DNA of 64,000 nucleotides from Acinetobacter sp. HY1485 (GTDB taxonomy: Bacteria > Pseudomonadota > Gammaproteobacteria > Pseudomonadales > Moraxellaceae), in the NCBI RefSeq assembly GCF_027568475.1, contig NZ_JANKZG010000002.1:124001-188000 (forward strand), read 5' to 3'. How positions within the stretch are numbered: position 1 is the first letter of the stretch; every line of letters starts with the position of its first letter. Both the position numbers and the translations under genes were made by a program. This document shows positions 9,255-20,169 of the stretch, piece by piece. The notes under the pieces were generated by a model that worked only from the letters and a program-made list of their open reading frames with translations, had not been told where the DNA came from and ran no database searches.

Positions 9255-12200
9255 TTATTCTTCATACCACTGCGTGCTTGTAAATGACAATGTTGTACGT
9301 TGCTTTGCCAATAAATTAGAAGATGAACTTGGCAAAACAGGAGCTAATATGTTATTGCCATCTGCATCTTTATAGCCGCCCATTACTAAGGATTGTACAC
9401 CAACACCAACAACTGTTGCGTTTTGGGTATACACCCCACCATAGCTACAGTCAGAACCATAAGGTAAACAATATGTTTTAACATGTGTTTTACCTTTAAT
9501 GCCCGCTTTACAAGTCGTATGTGTCCCAGCATCCATAGTGTCATAATAGGTAGTATAAAGTGTATTATTTAGTGCTTCATAATTTTGTAATACTTTATTT
9601 TGAGTTATTGATGTATTCCCAAGATTATCATACCAACCTAATGCGTTGTCTAATTTTATATTATCAGCAAAACTTGTAGAGCCAATTTTTAATAAGCCAG
9701 TTAAATTAAGATTTTTAGTGGTAAGTTGTTCTAATGTCTTATTAAACAGTGCTGCCTTAGTGATGTCTTTGTCAAAGATTGCATATACTTTATCAGTTGT
9801 TGCTTTTTCATCAGTAATATAACGTGCAGGTGAACTCACATCTCCAGAACCAATACTCACTACTGCGTGATATATGCCATCAATTTTAGTCACTGTAAAC
9901 GTTGGCATTGTATAAAAACGAGGAGCTACCTTATTACTTTCTTGAAAAGATGCCAATGTAACAACATTAGGTACGGCAATATTAGGAGTACTGTCTTTTC
10001 CTGAACTTGAATTATCAATATCCACGCGGAATAGTTGTCCACCTAAATCACCAAAATACAGATTGTCTATAAATCCATCTGAATCACGATCAATCGCTTT
10101 GATTTGACTAACTACACTATATTTTAAATCAGTAACAATTTTACTTTTGTTATCTTTGCCATCTGCAACACTACTTGCCCACCATAATAACTCACCTGCT
10201 TCAACAGAATTAGATGACTCTGCGGCAAAAATATATACCCCATTTCCTTTCGATGTTGTTGGATTATAATTTGGATCATCATAAGCACTATCATATCCCC
10301 CACCCACAATCATCACCAACTGCTCTTTACCCTTCCACTTAATTTTACCAATGGTTGGTTTAGACCAGCTTCCTCCCATTTCAGGGCGACCCGCAGTTTG
10401 AAACATAAATTTAGGTTTAATCCCATCAGAATTATCTGATAAATCTAATCCGTAGTAACTACCACCACCACGGCGCATTCCGCCATAAGCATATAAAGTA
10501 GAAGCACGTACGTGATTAAGCGACTCAGATGTGTACGATGTATAAACTGTCCATGGAGCATCTAACCCTTCATAATTGGGAAGACTAGTTTGATTTGCTT
10601 TTGCAACAAATGATTTTTTTTGATCATTGACAATATCTTGAGGTAAGAATGCGAGTACTTCTTTACCGTTATCTGCATTTACAATCTGTATAAGACCCTG
10701 TTTTGTACCAAATAACAGATAATCTAATCTGTCGCTATAGCTGCCATCTGAAAAACTCGCTTGTGTTGTAAAAAATACAGGTTTTGAATAAATACTTGCA
10801 CCCATTTGCTGTAAATCACTCGCTGTACTTAAGTCATAATCCCCTGTAATTGGAACATTATAACCAAGCAAATTAAGCAAATATCTGTTATCTGTTGTAT
10901 CCTTATCTTTAAGCTGATCTACATCTAATTTTTTTAATTCAGAATTATCTTGTAAGTAAATACTACGATTCTTTTTGATAGGTAAATGAGACAATGCACC
11001 ACCTGTAAAAGGATCTGCCGTATCATCAGTACCAGACGTATTCCAATAATCTTGTGTACTATTAAAAATACCGTCATCGTCAAAAACTTTTTGATTGTTC
11101 TTATCTTTATAAATATTATCCACAATCATATATTTTTTAATGTTACCTAACCATAAACCTACCCCTGCACCTCCTGTGCCATTTACGTCTGGTTTAAACA
11201 TTGTAAAATAAACTTGGCTCATTTTTTGTGTGGTATTGAGTGTATCCACAGATGTACTTGCAAGCCCAACCGATATAGTCAGATTGTCAGTCAGCTTTTC
11301 AAGAAATTTTTGGGCAGCATTACTCAAATCATATTCACTTACAACAGGATATAATCCTCCCTCGCCAAAGCCACTACCATAATTACCTAAGTAACAAGCA
11401 TTTTTAATATCCTGTACCTCTTCGGGTTTAATGGTATAAGTTTGCGGAGTTGTTGTTCCGTAAGGTGTATATGGAAATGAACCTGCTTTAATTGACTTAC
11501 AGTCATAATATGTTTTTCCGTCCTTAATTATAGATTTATCACTTTCTAAATAAGGCATGAAGTTTTTACCAAACCCAGCAACTGCCAATTTAATATTCTG
11601 ATCTTTTGCACGTAACTGCTTGGCAAATTTTGCCATACACGTCCAGCCATAGTCGGCATTTACATTTTTTCCTGAATCGCTCTCATTTAATCGTAACCAA
11701 TGTAATTTTTTTGTAGCAACAATCGGTGCTTGATCATCATCGCAAGTAAAGCTTTGATCATTTAAAGCATTACGCATCATTTGTTGTGCAACATCGCGTG
11801 GTGTTTCAGATGGTATGCCATTAGTGACTAAGAATATGCCATTTGTATTGCATTGCCCTGTCTCATCAATAGGTGATTTGTATTTAGAGCCTGTTTTTGC
11901 ATCACTATTAGATTCAGCAAAACCACTATAAGTATAAGGACCTTCTGTATTGCCATTTGGTGAATAGTTTTGATCTGTAATTGCAAAAGCTTCTACAATT
12001 TTTGCCCAGTCAGGATCTGTCGGAATTGGACTTGTACCATCAGTATTTAACGTCGTTGTTCCAAGCATATAAGCACCCGATTCTGCTAAAGCACTTGCAA
12101 TTGGAGCGGCACCGCCACTTTCCATGGCTGTAACAGCAACACGTTCCTTATAACGTTGGCTATTATCTAATGCTTTAGCAGGTAGCAGAATTTTTGCTGA

Positions 12201-12899
12201 AATATCATTACCACTAATGTGTCCATAGCCTGCCAACTTTGCTACTCGGCTATAAAAGCTTTGATAACCGGGATAAAACTGAGGATATGTTTCTTTACTT
12301 ACCCCATCTGCATATTTGTTTGGTTCAGCTATAATATTGTTAATAGTATCCTGCCAACCTTTTTTATCAGTTGTATAGTCATTGGCATATTGCGCATTGG
12401 AGTGCGTAGAAAATTGTCCTAAGCCCATAACAATATCAGAAGAGACATCATTAGACCCAAGTAAACGTGACATAGCGAGCTTCATACGGTCCATACGGCT
12501 ATAACCAGCACCATCTACAATTTCACTGTCTTTAAGATCGTGATCTAATAATTTGCAATAAGGAAAGTTCTGAGCAAATGTAGAACGCTCAATCACTGTT
12601 TTTAGATTATTTTCTTCTTTTTCTAAAAGTACTTGTTTGGAATAATATTTATCTAGATTTAACCGCAACATTGCAGCAAGGCTCGCCCCATTACAACTTG
12701 TTGGATAATCTTGTGCAATAGAACGCTTTGCTGTATTTCCATCATCATCCATGGCAGAGGAGCTTTCCAACATCATTAATAATGTTTTTTTACCCTGAGT
12801 TGGTTTGGTATAAATTTCTGTTTCATTAGAAGCGTAACTTGTTGCACAAGCCATTAATATACATAAACTAATGATATTTTTTTTAAATTTATTTGGCAT
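9255..12899 (-). CDS. pilY1: PilY1-type pilus tip protein, copy B (degenerate MIDAS)
   Basis: Encodes 1214 aa, paralogous to the protein at 2794 along its whole length. Signal peptide about 1-24. At the place of the MIDAS motif it reads ESSSA (E45, S47, A49) instead of DxSxS, so metal-dependent ligand binding by the VWA part is probably altered. The C-terminal propeller keeps the calcium loop DRDSDGFID at 937-945 and YFGDLGGQLFRVDI. The start ATG overlaps the pilX-B stop by one base. It is more Lys/Asp-rich and less Ser/Thr-rich than copy A, suggesting a different surface. Confidence 0.92.
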   Translation of the reverse strand: MPNKFKKNIISLCILMACATSYASNETEIYTKPTQGKKTLLMMLESSSAMDDDGNTAKRSIAQDYPTSCNGASLAAMLRLNLDKYYSKQVLLEKEENNLKTVIERSTFAQNFPYCKLLDHDLKDSEIVDGAGYSRMDRMKLAMSRLLGSNDVSSDIVMGLGQFSTHSNAQYANDYTTDKKGWQDTINNIIAEPNKYADGVSKETYPQFYPGYQSFYSRVAKLAGYGHISGNDISAKILLPAKALDNSQRYKERVAVTAMESGGAAPIASALAESGAYMLGTTTLNTDGTSPIPTDPDWAKIVEAFAITDQNYSPNGNTEGPYTYSGFAESNSDAKTGSKYKSPIDETGQCNTNGIFLVTNGIPSETPRDVAQQMMRNALNDQSFTCDDDQAPIVATKKLHWLRLNESDSGKNVNADYGWTCMAKFAKQLRAKDQNIKLAVAGFGKNFMPYLESDKSIIKDGKTYYDCKSIKAGSFPYTPYGTTTPQTYTIKPEEVQDIKNACYLGNYGSGFGEGGLYPVVSEYDLSNAAQKFLEKLTDNLTISVGLASTSVDTLNTTQKMSQVYFTMFKPDVNGTGGAGVGLWLGNIKKYMIVDNIYKDKNNQKVFDDDGIFNSTQDYWNTSGTDDTADPFTGGALSHLPIKKNRSIYLQDNSELKKLDVDQLKDKDTTDNRYLLNLLGYNVPITGDYDLSTASDLQQMGASIYSKPVFFTTQASFSDGSYSDRLDYLLFGTKQGLIQIVNADNGKEVLAFLPQDIVNDQKKSFVAKANQTSLPNYEGLDAPWTVYTSYTSESLNHVRASTLYAYGGMRRGGGSYYGLDLSDNSDGIKPKFMFQTAGRPEMGGSWSKPTIGKIKWKGKEQLVMIVGGGYDSAYDDPNYNPTTSKGNGVYIFAAESSNSVEAGELLWWASSVADGKDNKSKIVTDLKYSVVSQIKAIDRDSDGFIDNLYFGDLGGQLFRVDIDNSSSGKDSTPNIAVPNVVTLASFQESNKVAPRFYTMPTFTVTKIDGIYHAVVSIGSGDVSSPARYITDEKATTDKVYAIFDKDITKAALFNKTLEQLTTKNLNLTGLLKIGSTSFADNIKLDNALGWYDNLGNTSITQNKVLQNYEALNNTLYTTYYDTMDAGTHTTCKAGIKGKTHVKTYCLPYGSDCSYGGVYTQNATVVGVGVQSLVMGGYKDADGNNILAPVLPSSSSNLLAKQRTTLSFTSTQWYEE

Positions 12900-13633
12900 T
12901 ATTGCGTACTCGTTAAACTATTTTCTTGCTTATAATCAGAAACTTGTGAGCTGTAAGGGATGCGATAAAATTTCAAACAATCTACAACTGTATTTGCACC
13001 TAAACTATCATCAAAATTTGCAGGATAATTACTCAAACATTCAGGAATATGATCTGAATTAGATGCAAGTGCAGGAATAACTGAAATAACATGAATACGT
13101 ACAGACACAGGTTTAGATACCGATTCGCTATCTGTACCATCTGTAAAACCTGCAAAAATATTTTGCGCTGTCGACTTTAAATAGACCTGAGTCATTACTG
13201 CGTTACGACCACTTGTAAATTGATTGTTACAAAATCCTTTTATTAGTTTTTGTGTTGCAATTAAATTGGTATTTGGATTTGTACCTACAACTACATTTGT
13301 ATTCACACCCACCTGTTGTGGATCAAAAGAACTTGTCATATTTTGGTCATAACAAAAAGTAACTTCATGACCTATGTTGCTATCTTGAGTGGTGTATCCG
13401 ACTAAACCAAATACACTGGCATTATAAATTTGCTCAGTCGTAGTTAAATTATTAAGTCTTAATAAATATGCTTCAGAACTTTGAAAAGTTAGATCTTGTG
13501 CTTGTTCACTTGTTGCAATTTTTAAAGAACCTACACTCTTTCTAACCGCAACCGTACAAACTATTAACACCAGAAGCAATACAATTAGTACAACGATTAA
13601 TGTTGCTCCTCGCTGTGTATTTATTTTCATCAT
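12899..13633 (-). CDS. pilX: Minor pilin PilX, copy B
   Basis: Encodes 244 aa. N-terminus MMKINTQRG then ATLIVVLIVLLLVLIVCTVAVRKS, lacking Glu at +5 like copy A. It shares with copy A the pattern TSGRNAVMTQVYL, the GFTDGTDS segment and a final Cys (VVDCLKFYRIPY). Stop codon overlaps the pilY1-B start by one base; pilW-B lies 12 bp upstream. Predicted to cap the minor-pilin complex that carries PilY1-B. Confidence 0.85.
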   Translation of the reverse strand: MMKINTQRGATLIVVLIVLLLVLIVCTVAVRKSVGSLKIATSEQAQDLTFQSSEAYLLRLNNLTTTEQIYNASVFGLVGYTTQDSNIGHEVTFCYDQNMTSSFDPQQVGVNTNVVVGTNPNTNLIATQKLIKGFCNNQFTSGRNAVMTQVYLKSTAQNIFAGFTDGTDSESVSKPVSVRIHVISVIPALASNSDHIPECLSNYPANFDDSLGANTVVDCLKFYRIPYSSQVSDYKQENSLTSTQ

Positions 13634-13645
13634 AACTTCCCCAAG

Positions 13646-14386
13646 TTACTGCCGTAATGCAATTGTTTGTACAAAAAGTTGCTTTAAATTATGTGTAGCT
13701 ATTTGTCTTAACTGTATATTTTGATCAATAACATTTACAATATTTGTATTATTAAGATAGGTTGCCCCTTGTATTGCACTATCAGAATGTAAGATAACAC
13801 CCATTTGTAGACCAACAATTGCCTCGCCATTAACACCTGCCAAGTTTGTTTTTCTAAAATTTGAATTATTATCTTGAGTAATCAGAACAACATGAAAATA
13901 ATCAACATTAGGTACAATTTGCGTCCCGGCGGATAATTGATTATTTAAAGTTGATTGACAAAAAATTCCGCCATTTTGTACAAAGTAACGCTCTCTAACA
14001 TTATCATTTGCATTCAAAATACGACCATCACATGTCATCAATTGTGATCCATCACCATTTTGATTATGTGCTCGATTGGCATCAAACCGATCTTGGCTTA
14101 CAGTATAAGTAATTGTAATTTCGTCATTATTTACATTTGAAGTTGTAGATTCTGTTGTACTTAACGAATGGGCAACGATACCCCCATTAGAAGCAATCAA
14201 ACGAAACTTATGAATAATATAATTTAGACCTGTTCCGCCGTTTTTTTCTATTTCTGAATTTGCTTTTTGTGCACTATAAGTTTGAGAAGTTGATAAAAAA
14301 ATCATCAGGCTTGCAGCAGTAAGCAATAATCCCAAGACAAGTGCTACCATAAGCTCTACTAAAGTATAACCGCGTTGAGGTTGCAT
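13646..14386 (-). CDS. pilW: Minor pilin PilW, copy B
   Basis: Encodes 246 aa from the ATG at 14386, preferred over 14410 because it gives a normal leader (MQPQRG, cleavage before Y7) and the same one-base TAATG overlap with pilV as in cluster A. The helix is YTLVELMVALVLGLLLTAASLMIFL with Glu at +5. It keeps the VDYFHVVLITQD motif of PilW. About 48 residues shorter than copy A in the head domain. Confidence 0.87.
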   Translation of the reverse strand: MQPQRGYTLVELMVALVLGLLLTAASLMIFLSTSQTYSAQKANSEIEKNGGTGLNYIIHKFRLIASNGGIVAHSLSTTESTTSNVNNDEITITYTVSQDRFDANRAHNQNGDGSQLMTCDGRILNANDNVRERYFVQNGGIFCQSTLNNQLSAGTQIVPNVDYFHVVLITQDNNSNFRKTNLAGVNGEAIVGLQMGVILHSDSAIQGATYLNNTNIVNVIDQNIQLRQIATHNLKQLFVQTIALRQ

Positions 14387-14880
14387 TACATTACCTCCAT
14401 GACAATACATGTAGAGCCAGCACGGTAATGAAAAGTATTTCCTACCGTTTCGGTACAGCTTGACGCTCCCATATTTGTTGTATCCGTTTTATCCCAAGCA
14501 ACATAAATGCATCTTCTTTGGTTAGGTGTATTTGGACATTCATTCACTGCAACTTGCATACCTAAATTCGCAGCATAAGCCTGACTCTCACTTAAATCAA
14601 AACGTGCCTTTTGTATATCGGTACATGTTTCCGTATTACAATTTTTTGATGATGTATCTGTCGTTTGCTGTGTGTAAATTTTAATTGCATTTTTAGAACC
14701 ATTAATTCTTATCTTTTCTGCAATATCACGTGCGATTTCGCTGGCAATAACGCGACTAGATGCTTCATTACCTGCTTCTGCTGCCCGATACTGCAATGCA
14801 ACAAATCCCAAAACTGCTATTGATACCAATAAAAGTGCAACTAAAACTTCTACTAGCCCAACCCCTTGTTGGCTCTTCAT
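14386..14880 (-). CDS. pilV: Minor pilin PilV, copy B
   Basis: Encodes 164 aa. Leader MKSQQG, then VGLVEVLVALLLVSIAVLGF, LQYRAAEAGNEASSRV, and RCIYVAWDKTDTTN. Clearly paralogous to PilV-A (shared QYRA, EKIRIN, CIY-AWDKTD and the C-terminal STC-VME end). Lies 24 bp after fimU and overlaps pilW-B. Confidence 0.88.
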   Translation of the reverse strand: MKSQQGVGLVEVLVALLLVSIAVLGFVALQYRAAEAGNEASSRVIASEIARDIAEKIRINGSKNAIKIYTQQTTDTSSKNCNTETCTDIQKARFDLSESQAYAANLGMQVAVNECPNTPNQRRCIYVAWDKTDTTNMGASSCTETVGNTFHYRAGSTCIVMEVM

Positions 14881-14904
14881 TCCACTTACTCATTAACATT
14901 TTTT

Positions 14905-15321
14905 TTATGAAACTGTAATATTTCCTAAAGGCGAAACTGTAATTCTTTTCGACTTATTTGAATTTGTTAAAACAATAACGACATTGATGTTAGGTGTACC
15001 TACTCGTGTATAGGTAATTTGATTAATAGGTTTATTATTAGATGTATCTGTAATGGTGCCAATAACTGTATCATTAGGCGATGTCCAGCTGATATTTGGT
15101 GCTGTCGCCGCAGAATTTAATCCTACTATATAGTTTTGATGTGTAAGCACAGCTTCGCTTCGTGCTTCTTCTAAAGTTGTGACTAAAGATTCCGTACTTG
15201 CATTTAACCTTTGATTTTGCATCATGGTTGTAAAAGAGGGGGCTGCTATTGTTGCAATGATTGCTAAAATTGCAATCGTCACCATAAGTTCAACTAATGT
15301 AAAACCTTTGACTGACTGCAT
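14905..15321 (-). CDS. fimU: Minor pilin FimU/FimT (GspH family)
   Basis: Encodes 138 aa. Leader MQSVKG, then FTLVELMVTIAILAIIATIAAPSF, the TMMQNQRLNASTESLVTTLEEARSEAV segment typical of GspH/FimT pseudopilins, and a C-terminal RITVSPLGNITVS strand. FimU couples the priming complex to the pilus shaft. It occurs only once in the window, at the head of cluster B, so it may serve both blocks or only the B block. Its promoter must lie in 15322-15407. Confidence 0.85.
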   Translation of the reverse strand: MQSVKGFTLVELMVTIAILAIIATIAAPSFTTMMQNQRLNASTESLVTTLEEARSEAVLTHQNYIVGLNSAATAPNISWTSPNDTVIGTITDTSNNKPINQITYTRVGTPNINVVIVLTNSNKSKRITVSPLGNITVS

Positions 15322-15407
15322 TTCAACTTACCCCAAACCACATTTTATCTTGTTAAGAATTATAATTTTATAGTACATAAAAGCAATAAAAAAAGGACAA
15401 AAAGTAG

Positions 15408-15438
15408 CAAAAAACAGATGAACTTCACCTGTTTTTTG
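15408..15438 (-). terminator. Terminator of ispH
   Basis: A 15-nt inverted repeat with one mismatch (15408-15422 against 15424-15438) beginning and ending in A/T tracts; on the minus strand it follows the ispH stop by 7 bp and ends in a T-run. It isolates ispH from the pil genes. Confidence 0.75.
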
Positions 15439-15445
15439 TTTTTTA

Positions 15446-16396
15446 TTAAGCCTGAGTGACTGGAATTCTCAATTCTTTAGGTAAACTAAACGTAATATTT
15501 TCTTCACGCCCTGCTAACTCTTGGGGGATTGTTGCACCCCACTCTTGCAAGCGTTGTATTACTTGTTTAATTAAAATTTCAGGTGCAGAAGCACCCGCTG
15601 TTACCCCAATTTTACTATTAGAGCTAAACCATTGTTTTTGTAACTGATCGGCATTGTCTACTAAATATGCAGATTTTTGCATACGCTCGGCAAGCTCACG
15701 TAAACGATTTGAATTTGAAGAATTTGGTGACCCTACGACTAGCACAACATCTGCTTGAGTTGCTAAATCACGTACAGCATCTTGACGGTTTTGAGTGGCA
15801 TAGCAAATATCATCTTTACGTGGCCCTTCAATTTTAGGGAACTTTTCACGTAATGCTTCAATTACTTTGGCAGTATCATCAATAGAAAGGGTGGTTTGCG
15901 TTACAAACGCCACATGTTCAGGGTCTGTCACCTGTAAATTTAAAACATCTTGCTCATCTTCAACTAAATAAATCTTACCACCATAAGATGTATCATATTG
16001 CCCCATTGTTCCTTCTACTTCGGGGTGTCCATGATGTCCAATCAAAATAGCTTCACGTCCTTCGCGCGCATATTTGGTTACTTCAATGTGAACTTTAGTG
16101 ACTAAAGGACAAGTAGCATCAAATACTTTTAACTTACGGCGTGCAGCTTCATTTTGTACCGCTTTAGACACCCCATGCGCACTAAAAATAACAATATTAT
16201 CATCAGGTACTTCATCCAGTTCTTCTACAAAAATTGCACCACGTTGACGCAAATCATCGACTACGAATTTATTATGCACAACCTCATGACGCACATAGAT
16301 TGGATGTTCAAAACATTCAAGTGCACGGTTCACAATCGCAATGGCACGATCGACGCCAGCACAAAAACCTCGTGGATTTGCCAATACAATTTCCAT
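15446..16396 (-). CDS. ispH: 4-hydroxy-3-methylbut-2-enyl diphosphate reductase IspH
   Basis: Encodes 316 aa, normal length. Last enzyme of the MEP isoprenoid pathway, making IPP and DMAPP through a [4Fe-4S] cluster. The three cluster cysteines are visible: C12 in [10 protein letters not shown]96 in [11 protein letters not shown] and C198 in [11 protein letters not shown]. The HGHPEVEG and [10 protein letters not shown] motifs of the family are present. Divergent from gmk, with 90 bp between the starts. Confidence 0.97.
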   Translation of the reverse strand: MEIVLANPRGFCAGVDRAIAIVNRALECFEHPIYVRHEVVHNKFVVDDLRQRGAIFVEELDEVPDDNIVIFSAHGVSKAVQNEAARRKLKVFDATCPLVTKVHIEVTKYAREGREAILIGHHGHPEVEGTMGQYDTSYGGKIYLVEDEQDVLNLQVTDPEHVAFVTQTTLSIDDTAKVIEALREKFPKIEGPRKDDICYATQNRQDAVRDLATQADVVLVVGSPNSSNSNRLRELAERMQKSAYLVDNADQLQKQWFSSNSKIGVTAGASAPEILIKQVIQRLQEWGATIPQELAGREENITFSLPKELRIPVTQA

Positions 16397-16450
16397 AAAT
16401 TCCTCGGTTGAACAAAATAAAGTATTCAGTTTAGATGCGCGGTACTTTAA

Positions 16451-17101
<651 letters not shown>

Positions 17102-17178
17102 TTAAAACTTGAGTCTGTGCTTAAAGCATTTTATACTGCACAGTCTAGTTAAATTTAACTTATTTTAAGAGATTTGTT

Positions 17179-17457
17179 ATGGCACGCGTAACTGTTGAAG
17201 ATTGTTTAGACCATGTAGACAACCGTTTTGAATTGGTTCTTGTGGCAAGTAAACGTGCGCGCCAATTATCACGCCAAGGTATGGAACCTACTGTTGAGTG
17301 GGATAATGACAAACCAACCGTTGTTGCGCTACGTGAAATTGCAGAAGGTCATGTGAATAAAGACATTTTGAAACAGCGTGATCAAGATTATCAAACATCT
17401 AATCTTGATATGGCACTTTCTGCAAACAACTTGAATTTAGATGGTTTTTCTTTCTAA
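17179..17457 (+). CDS. rpoZ: RNA polymerase omega subunit
   Basis: Encodes 92 aa starting [20 protein letters not shown] with the ASKRARQL helix and the [13 protein letters not shown] segment of omega. It stabilises beta-prime and is part of the ppGpp site on RNA polymerase. Lies between gmk and spoT and is followed at once by a strong terminator. Confidence 0.97.
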   Translation: MARVTVEDCLDHVDNRFELVLVASKRARQLSRQGMEPTVEWDNDKPTVVALREIAEGHVNKDILKQRDQDYQTSNLDMALSANNLNLDGFSF

Positions 17458-17465
17458 ATTTAAGT

Positions 17466-17500
17466 TTAAAAAAAGCCTAGTCTGTTGCTAGGCTTTTTTT
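17466..17500 (+). terminator. Intrinsic terminator after rpoZ
   Basis: AAAAAGCCTAG (ending 17480) and CTAGGCTTTTT form an 11-bp stem with a 7-nt loop and a long T-run, 9 bp after the rpoZ stop. Because spoT starts 145 bp later, spoT probably has its own promoter. Confidence 0.9.
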
Positions 17501-17644
17501 TGTTCAACTTAAACCCAATATTGGTTTAAAAGATCATCCTTATTGAAATTTTCTTACTTTTTTTTAACAGAAAATTTGACAATAACTTTAGAATGCTTTT
17601 CATTAGAGTAATAATATTCTGTCATTCAACGTAAAGGTGTTTAT

Positions 17645-19729
17645 ATGCCAGGTGAAGTTGTCAGCCAAGCGAAACAACAGTTAAAAATGATTATTGACGT
17701 TTATTTAAATGAAATAGACGTTGAACGTGTGCTGGCTGCCTGCGATTTTGCCGATCTTGCACATGATGGGATCACCCGTAAAAGTGGTGAACCTTACATT
17801 TTGCATCCTATTTCTGTCACTTGTATTTTGGCACACATGCGTTTAGATGCCGAAACACTTATGGCTGCACTTTTACATGACGTCATTGAAGATACCGACT
17901 TTACCAAAGAACAAATTACAGAACAATTTGGTAAAACCGTTGCAGAATTGGTTGATGGCGTAACTAAACTGACCCACTCAAGTGACAAAGAATTTAACAA
18001 AGCTGCTTCTTTTCGTAAAATCTTTCAGGCAACCTTACAAGATCCACGTGTCATTATTATTAAATTAGCTGACCGCTACCATAATATGACTACGTTAGAA
18101 TCACTACGCCCAGAAAAACGCGCACGTATTGCACAAGAAACGTTTGATGTATTTGTCCCTATGGCACGTATCGTAGGTATGAATGAAATGGCAGATAATC
18201 TAGAACATCTTTGCTATCAAAATCTTGATTTAGACTTATTCAATAAAGTTCAAACCGCATTACAACAAACCCGTGCTCAGCGATGTGAATATCAACAAGT
18301 CTGGGAAAAAAAACTCCATCAACTGTTACAAGATCATCATATTCAAGGTCGCATTAAAAAGAAAAATAATAATATTGAACTCCTCCGCCATTTCTTAAAA
18401 AACAAAATCAACTTAGAAGAACTTACCCGCAGCCATAACTTTAATATCATTTTGACCTCCATTGCCGACTGCGATCGCTTAGTTGATATCTTACAAGAAG
18501 GGTTTCAAGTTTTACGTTTTAAAGACAACATTCGTCGTCCATTACCAGGTGGCAATCAGTCCTTAAAAGTAAAGCTCAAAGGAGATGAAACGACACTGTC
18601 TTTGACTATTCAAACAGAATTAATGCGTAAGGCTGCACGTTTAGGGGTAGTGCTTGGCGATAATGCACCACAAGCCTGTCGTTCAGCTATTCAAGCATCT
18701 ATGAAAAACTTGAATACCCTTATGGACAATGAGTGTGCTAAAACGACATTTAATGAGTTACTAGATTATCTACATCAAGAAAAAATTTGGGTGTATACCC
18801 CTCATGGACAGCTACACGAACTACCACAAGGCGCAACTGCAGTAGATTTTGCCTATTCAGCAAGCCTCTTTTTAGGTAATCATGCTATTGGGGTAAAAAT
18901 CGATAATGAACATAAACCACTTTCAACCCCTTTAGTAAGTGGTCAAGTGATTGAAGTCATTACAGACAAGATGGCAACGCCAAACCCTGATTGGCTGAGT
19001 TTTGTGAATACACAAAAAGCGCGACGTGCCATTCAAAATTTATTACGTGAACAATCTGTTGAACAGCAACGAGTTATTGGTCGTCAAGCATTAGATCGTG
19101 CCTTTAGTCTTTTTAATATTTCTACAGAAGATTTAAATACAGAAGATTGGCAAAATATTTTACAGTGGCGTCATATAGAAGATCAAAATTCACTATACGA
19201 ACAAGTAGCGGTAGGTGATTTATTACCTCAACTTGTGGCAAACCATGTCTTTAACACCAATACACCTGAAGAAGAACACCGTCTTATTCATGGTACAGAA
19301 GGGATTGACGTTAAATATGCAGGTTGCTGTCATCCTGTTTTAGATGACCCAATTCAAGGACATCTCTCTAGACGTGGATTGATTGTTCATCGTACGCGTT
19401 GCCATAATTTATTACATGAACAAAATCTGCATCCTGAAAGCATTATGCCTTTAACATGGAATGATGATGAAAACTCAGATGCAAATTTTACCGCGTATTT
19501 ATGTGTACATATGCATTTAGACGATGAGCAAATTTCAGAACTCATTTACGAGTGCCGTAAAGCCAAAATTGGTGTAGAGATGGTACAACCACATGATGGC
19601 AAAACCTACGTTAATATTGTCGTTCATAATCGTCAAGAAATTGCACAAACGATTCGTGATTTACGTATGAAATTTGGTTTTCCAAGAATCTTACGTTTAA
19701 AAACCCCTGTCATTATGGAAAAAGAATAA
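17645..19729 (+). CDS. spoT: SpoT, (p)ppGpp hydrolase with a decayed synthetase domain
   Basis: Encodes 694 aa. The N-terminal HD hydrolase is intact: HPISVT at 54, [11 protein letters not shown] at 77-86 (H78-D79, E82-D83). The synthetase region, about 240-345, is strongly degenerate: the canonical GYQSLHT reads GGNQSLK and the EVQIRT stretch reads SLTIQTE, so synthesis is unlikely. The TGS domain (about 380-440, [21 protein letters not shown]), the Cys/His zinc-finger region ([15 protein letters not shown]) and a C-terminal ACT domain follow. Monofunctional SpoT is known from Acinetobacter baumannii, so this fits the genus. Confidence 0.95.
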   Translation: MPGEVVSQAKQQLKMIIDVYLNEIDVERVLAACDFADLAHDGITRKSGEPYILHPISVTCILAHMRLDAETLMAALLHDVIEDTDFTKEQITEQFGKTVAELVDGVTKLTHSSDKEFNKAASFRKIFQATLQDPRVIIIKLADRYHNMTTLESLRPEKRARIAQETFDVFVPMARIVGMNEMADNLEHLCYQNLDLDLFNKVQTALQQTRAQRCEYQQVWEKKLHQLLQDHHIQGRIKKKNNNIELLRHFLKNKINLEELTRSHNFNIILTSIADCDRLVDILQEGFQVLRFKDNIRRPLPGGNQSLKVKLKGDETTLSLTIQTELMRKAARLGVVLGDNAPQACRSAIQASMKNLNTLMDNECAKTTFNELLDYLHQEKIWVYTPHGQLHELPQGATAVDFAYSASLFLGNHAIGVKIDNEHKPLSTPLVSGQVIEVITDKMATPNPDWLSFVNTQKARRAIQNLLREQSVEQQRVIGRQALDRAFSLFNISTEDLNTEDWQNILQWRHIEDQNSLYEQVAVGDLLPQLVANHVFNTNTPEEEHRLIHGTEGIDVKYAGCCHPVLDDPIQGHLSRRGLIVHRTRCHNLLHEQNLHPESIMPLTWNDDENSDANFTAYLCVHMHLDDEQISELIYECRKAKIGVEMVQPHDGKTYVNIVVHNRQEIAQTIRDLRMKFGFPRILRLKTPVIMEKE

Positions 19730-19742
19730 AGAGGAATACATT

Positions 19743-20120
19743 ATGTCACGCCAAGTGATTCATACAGACTTAGCGCCTGCTGCAATTGGGACATACTCTC
19801 AAGCCATTACTGTTAATAATACAGTTTATCTATCAGGACAGATTGGATTAAACCCAAAAACTATGGAACTTGTAGAAGGCATTGAGGCACAAATTCGTCA
19901 AGTATTTGACAATGTAAAAGCTGTTTGTGAAGCATCTGGTGGTTCTTTAGCACACATTGCCAAACTCAATATTTTCTTAACAGACCTATCGCACTTTCAA
20001 CTTGTAAATCAAATTATGGGTGAGTATTTTTCTCAGCCATATCCTGCCCGTGCTGCTTTAGGAGTTGCAAGTTTACCTAAAGGTGCTTTAGTGGAAATGG
20101 ATGGAATTGTTGTTTTATAA
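19743..20120 (+). CDS. ridA: RidA family enamine/imine deaminase
   Basis: Encodes 125 aa of the YjgF/YER057c/UK114 family. It hydrolyses reactive enamine/imine intermediates such as 2-aminoacrylate. Family features: [12 protein letters not shown] at the start, the catalytic Arg in [22 protein letters not shown]. Starts 13 bp after spoT, a conserved pairing, and is closed by a terminator. Confidence 0.95.
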   Translation: MSRQVIHTDLAPAAIGTYSQAITVNNTVYLSGQIGLNPKTMELVEGIEAQIRQVFDNVKAVCEASGGSLAHIAKLNIFLTDLSHFQLVNQIMGEYFSQPYPARAALGVASLPKGALVEMDGIVVL

Positions 20121-20123
20121 ATA

Positions 20124-20146
20124 GACCACCTTCGGGTGGTTTTTTC
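20124..20146 (+). terminator. Intrinsic terminator after ridA
   Basis: ACCACC and GGTGGT pair around a TTCG tetraloop (20125-20140), followed by six T residues. It ends the spoT-ridA transcript. Confidence 0.92.
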
Positions 20147-20169
20147 GATTAGACTTAACAAAAATCTCG

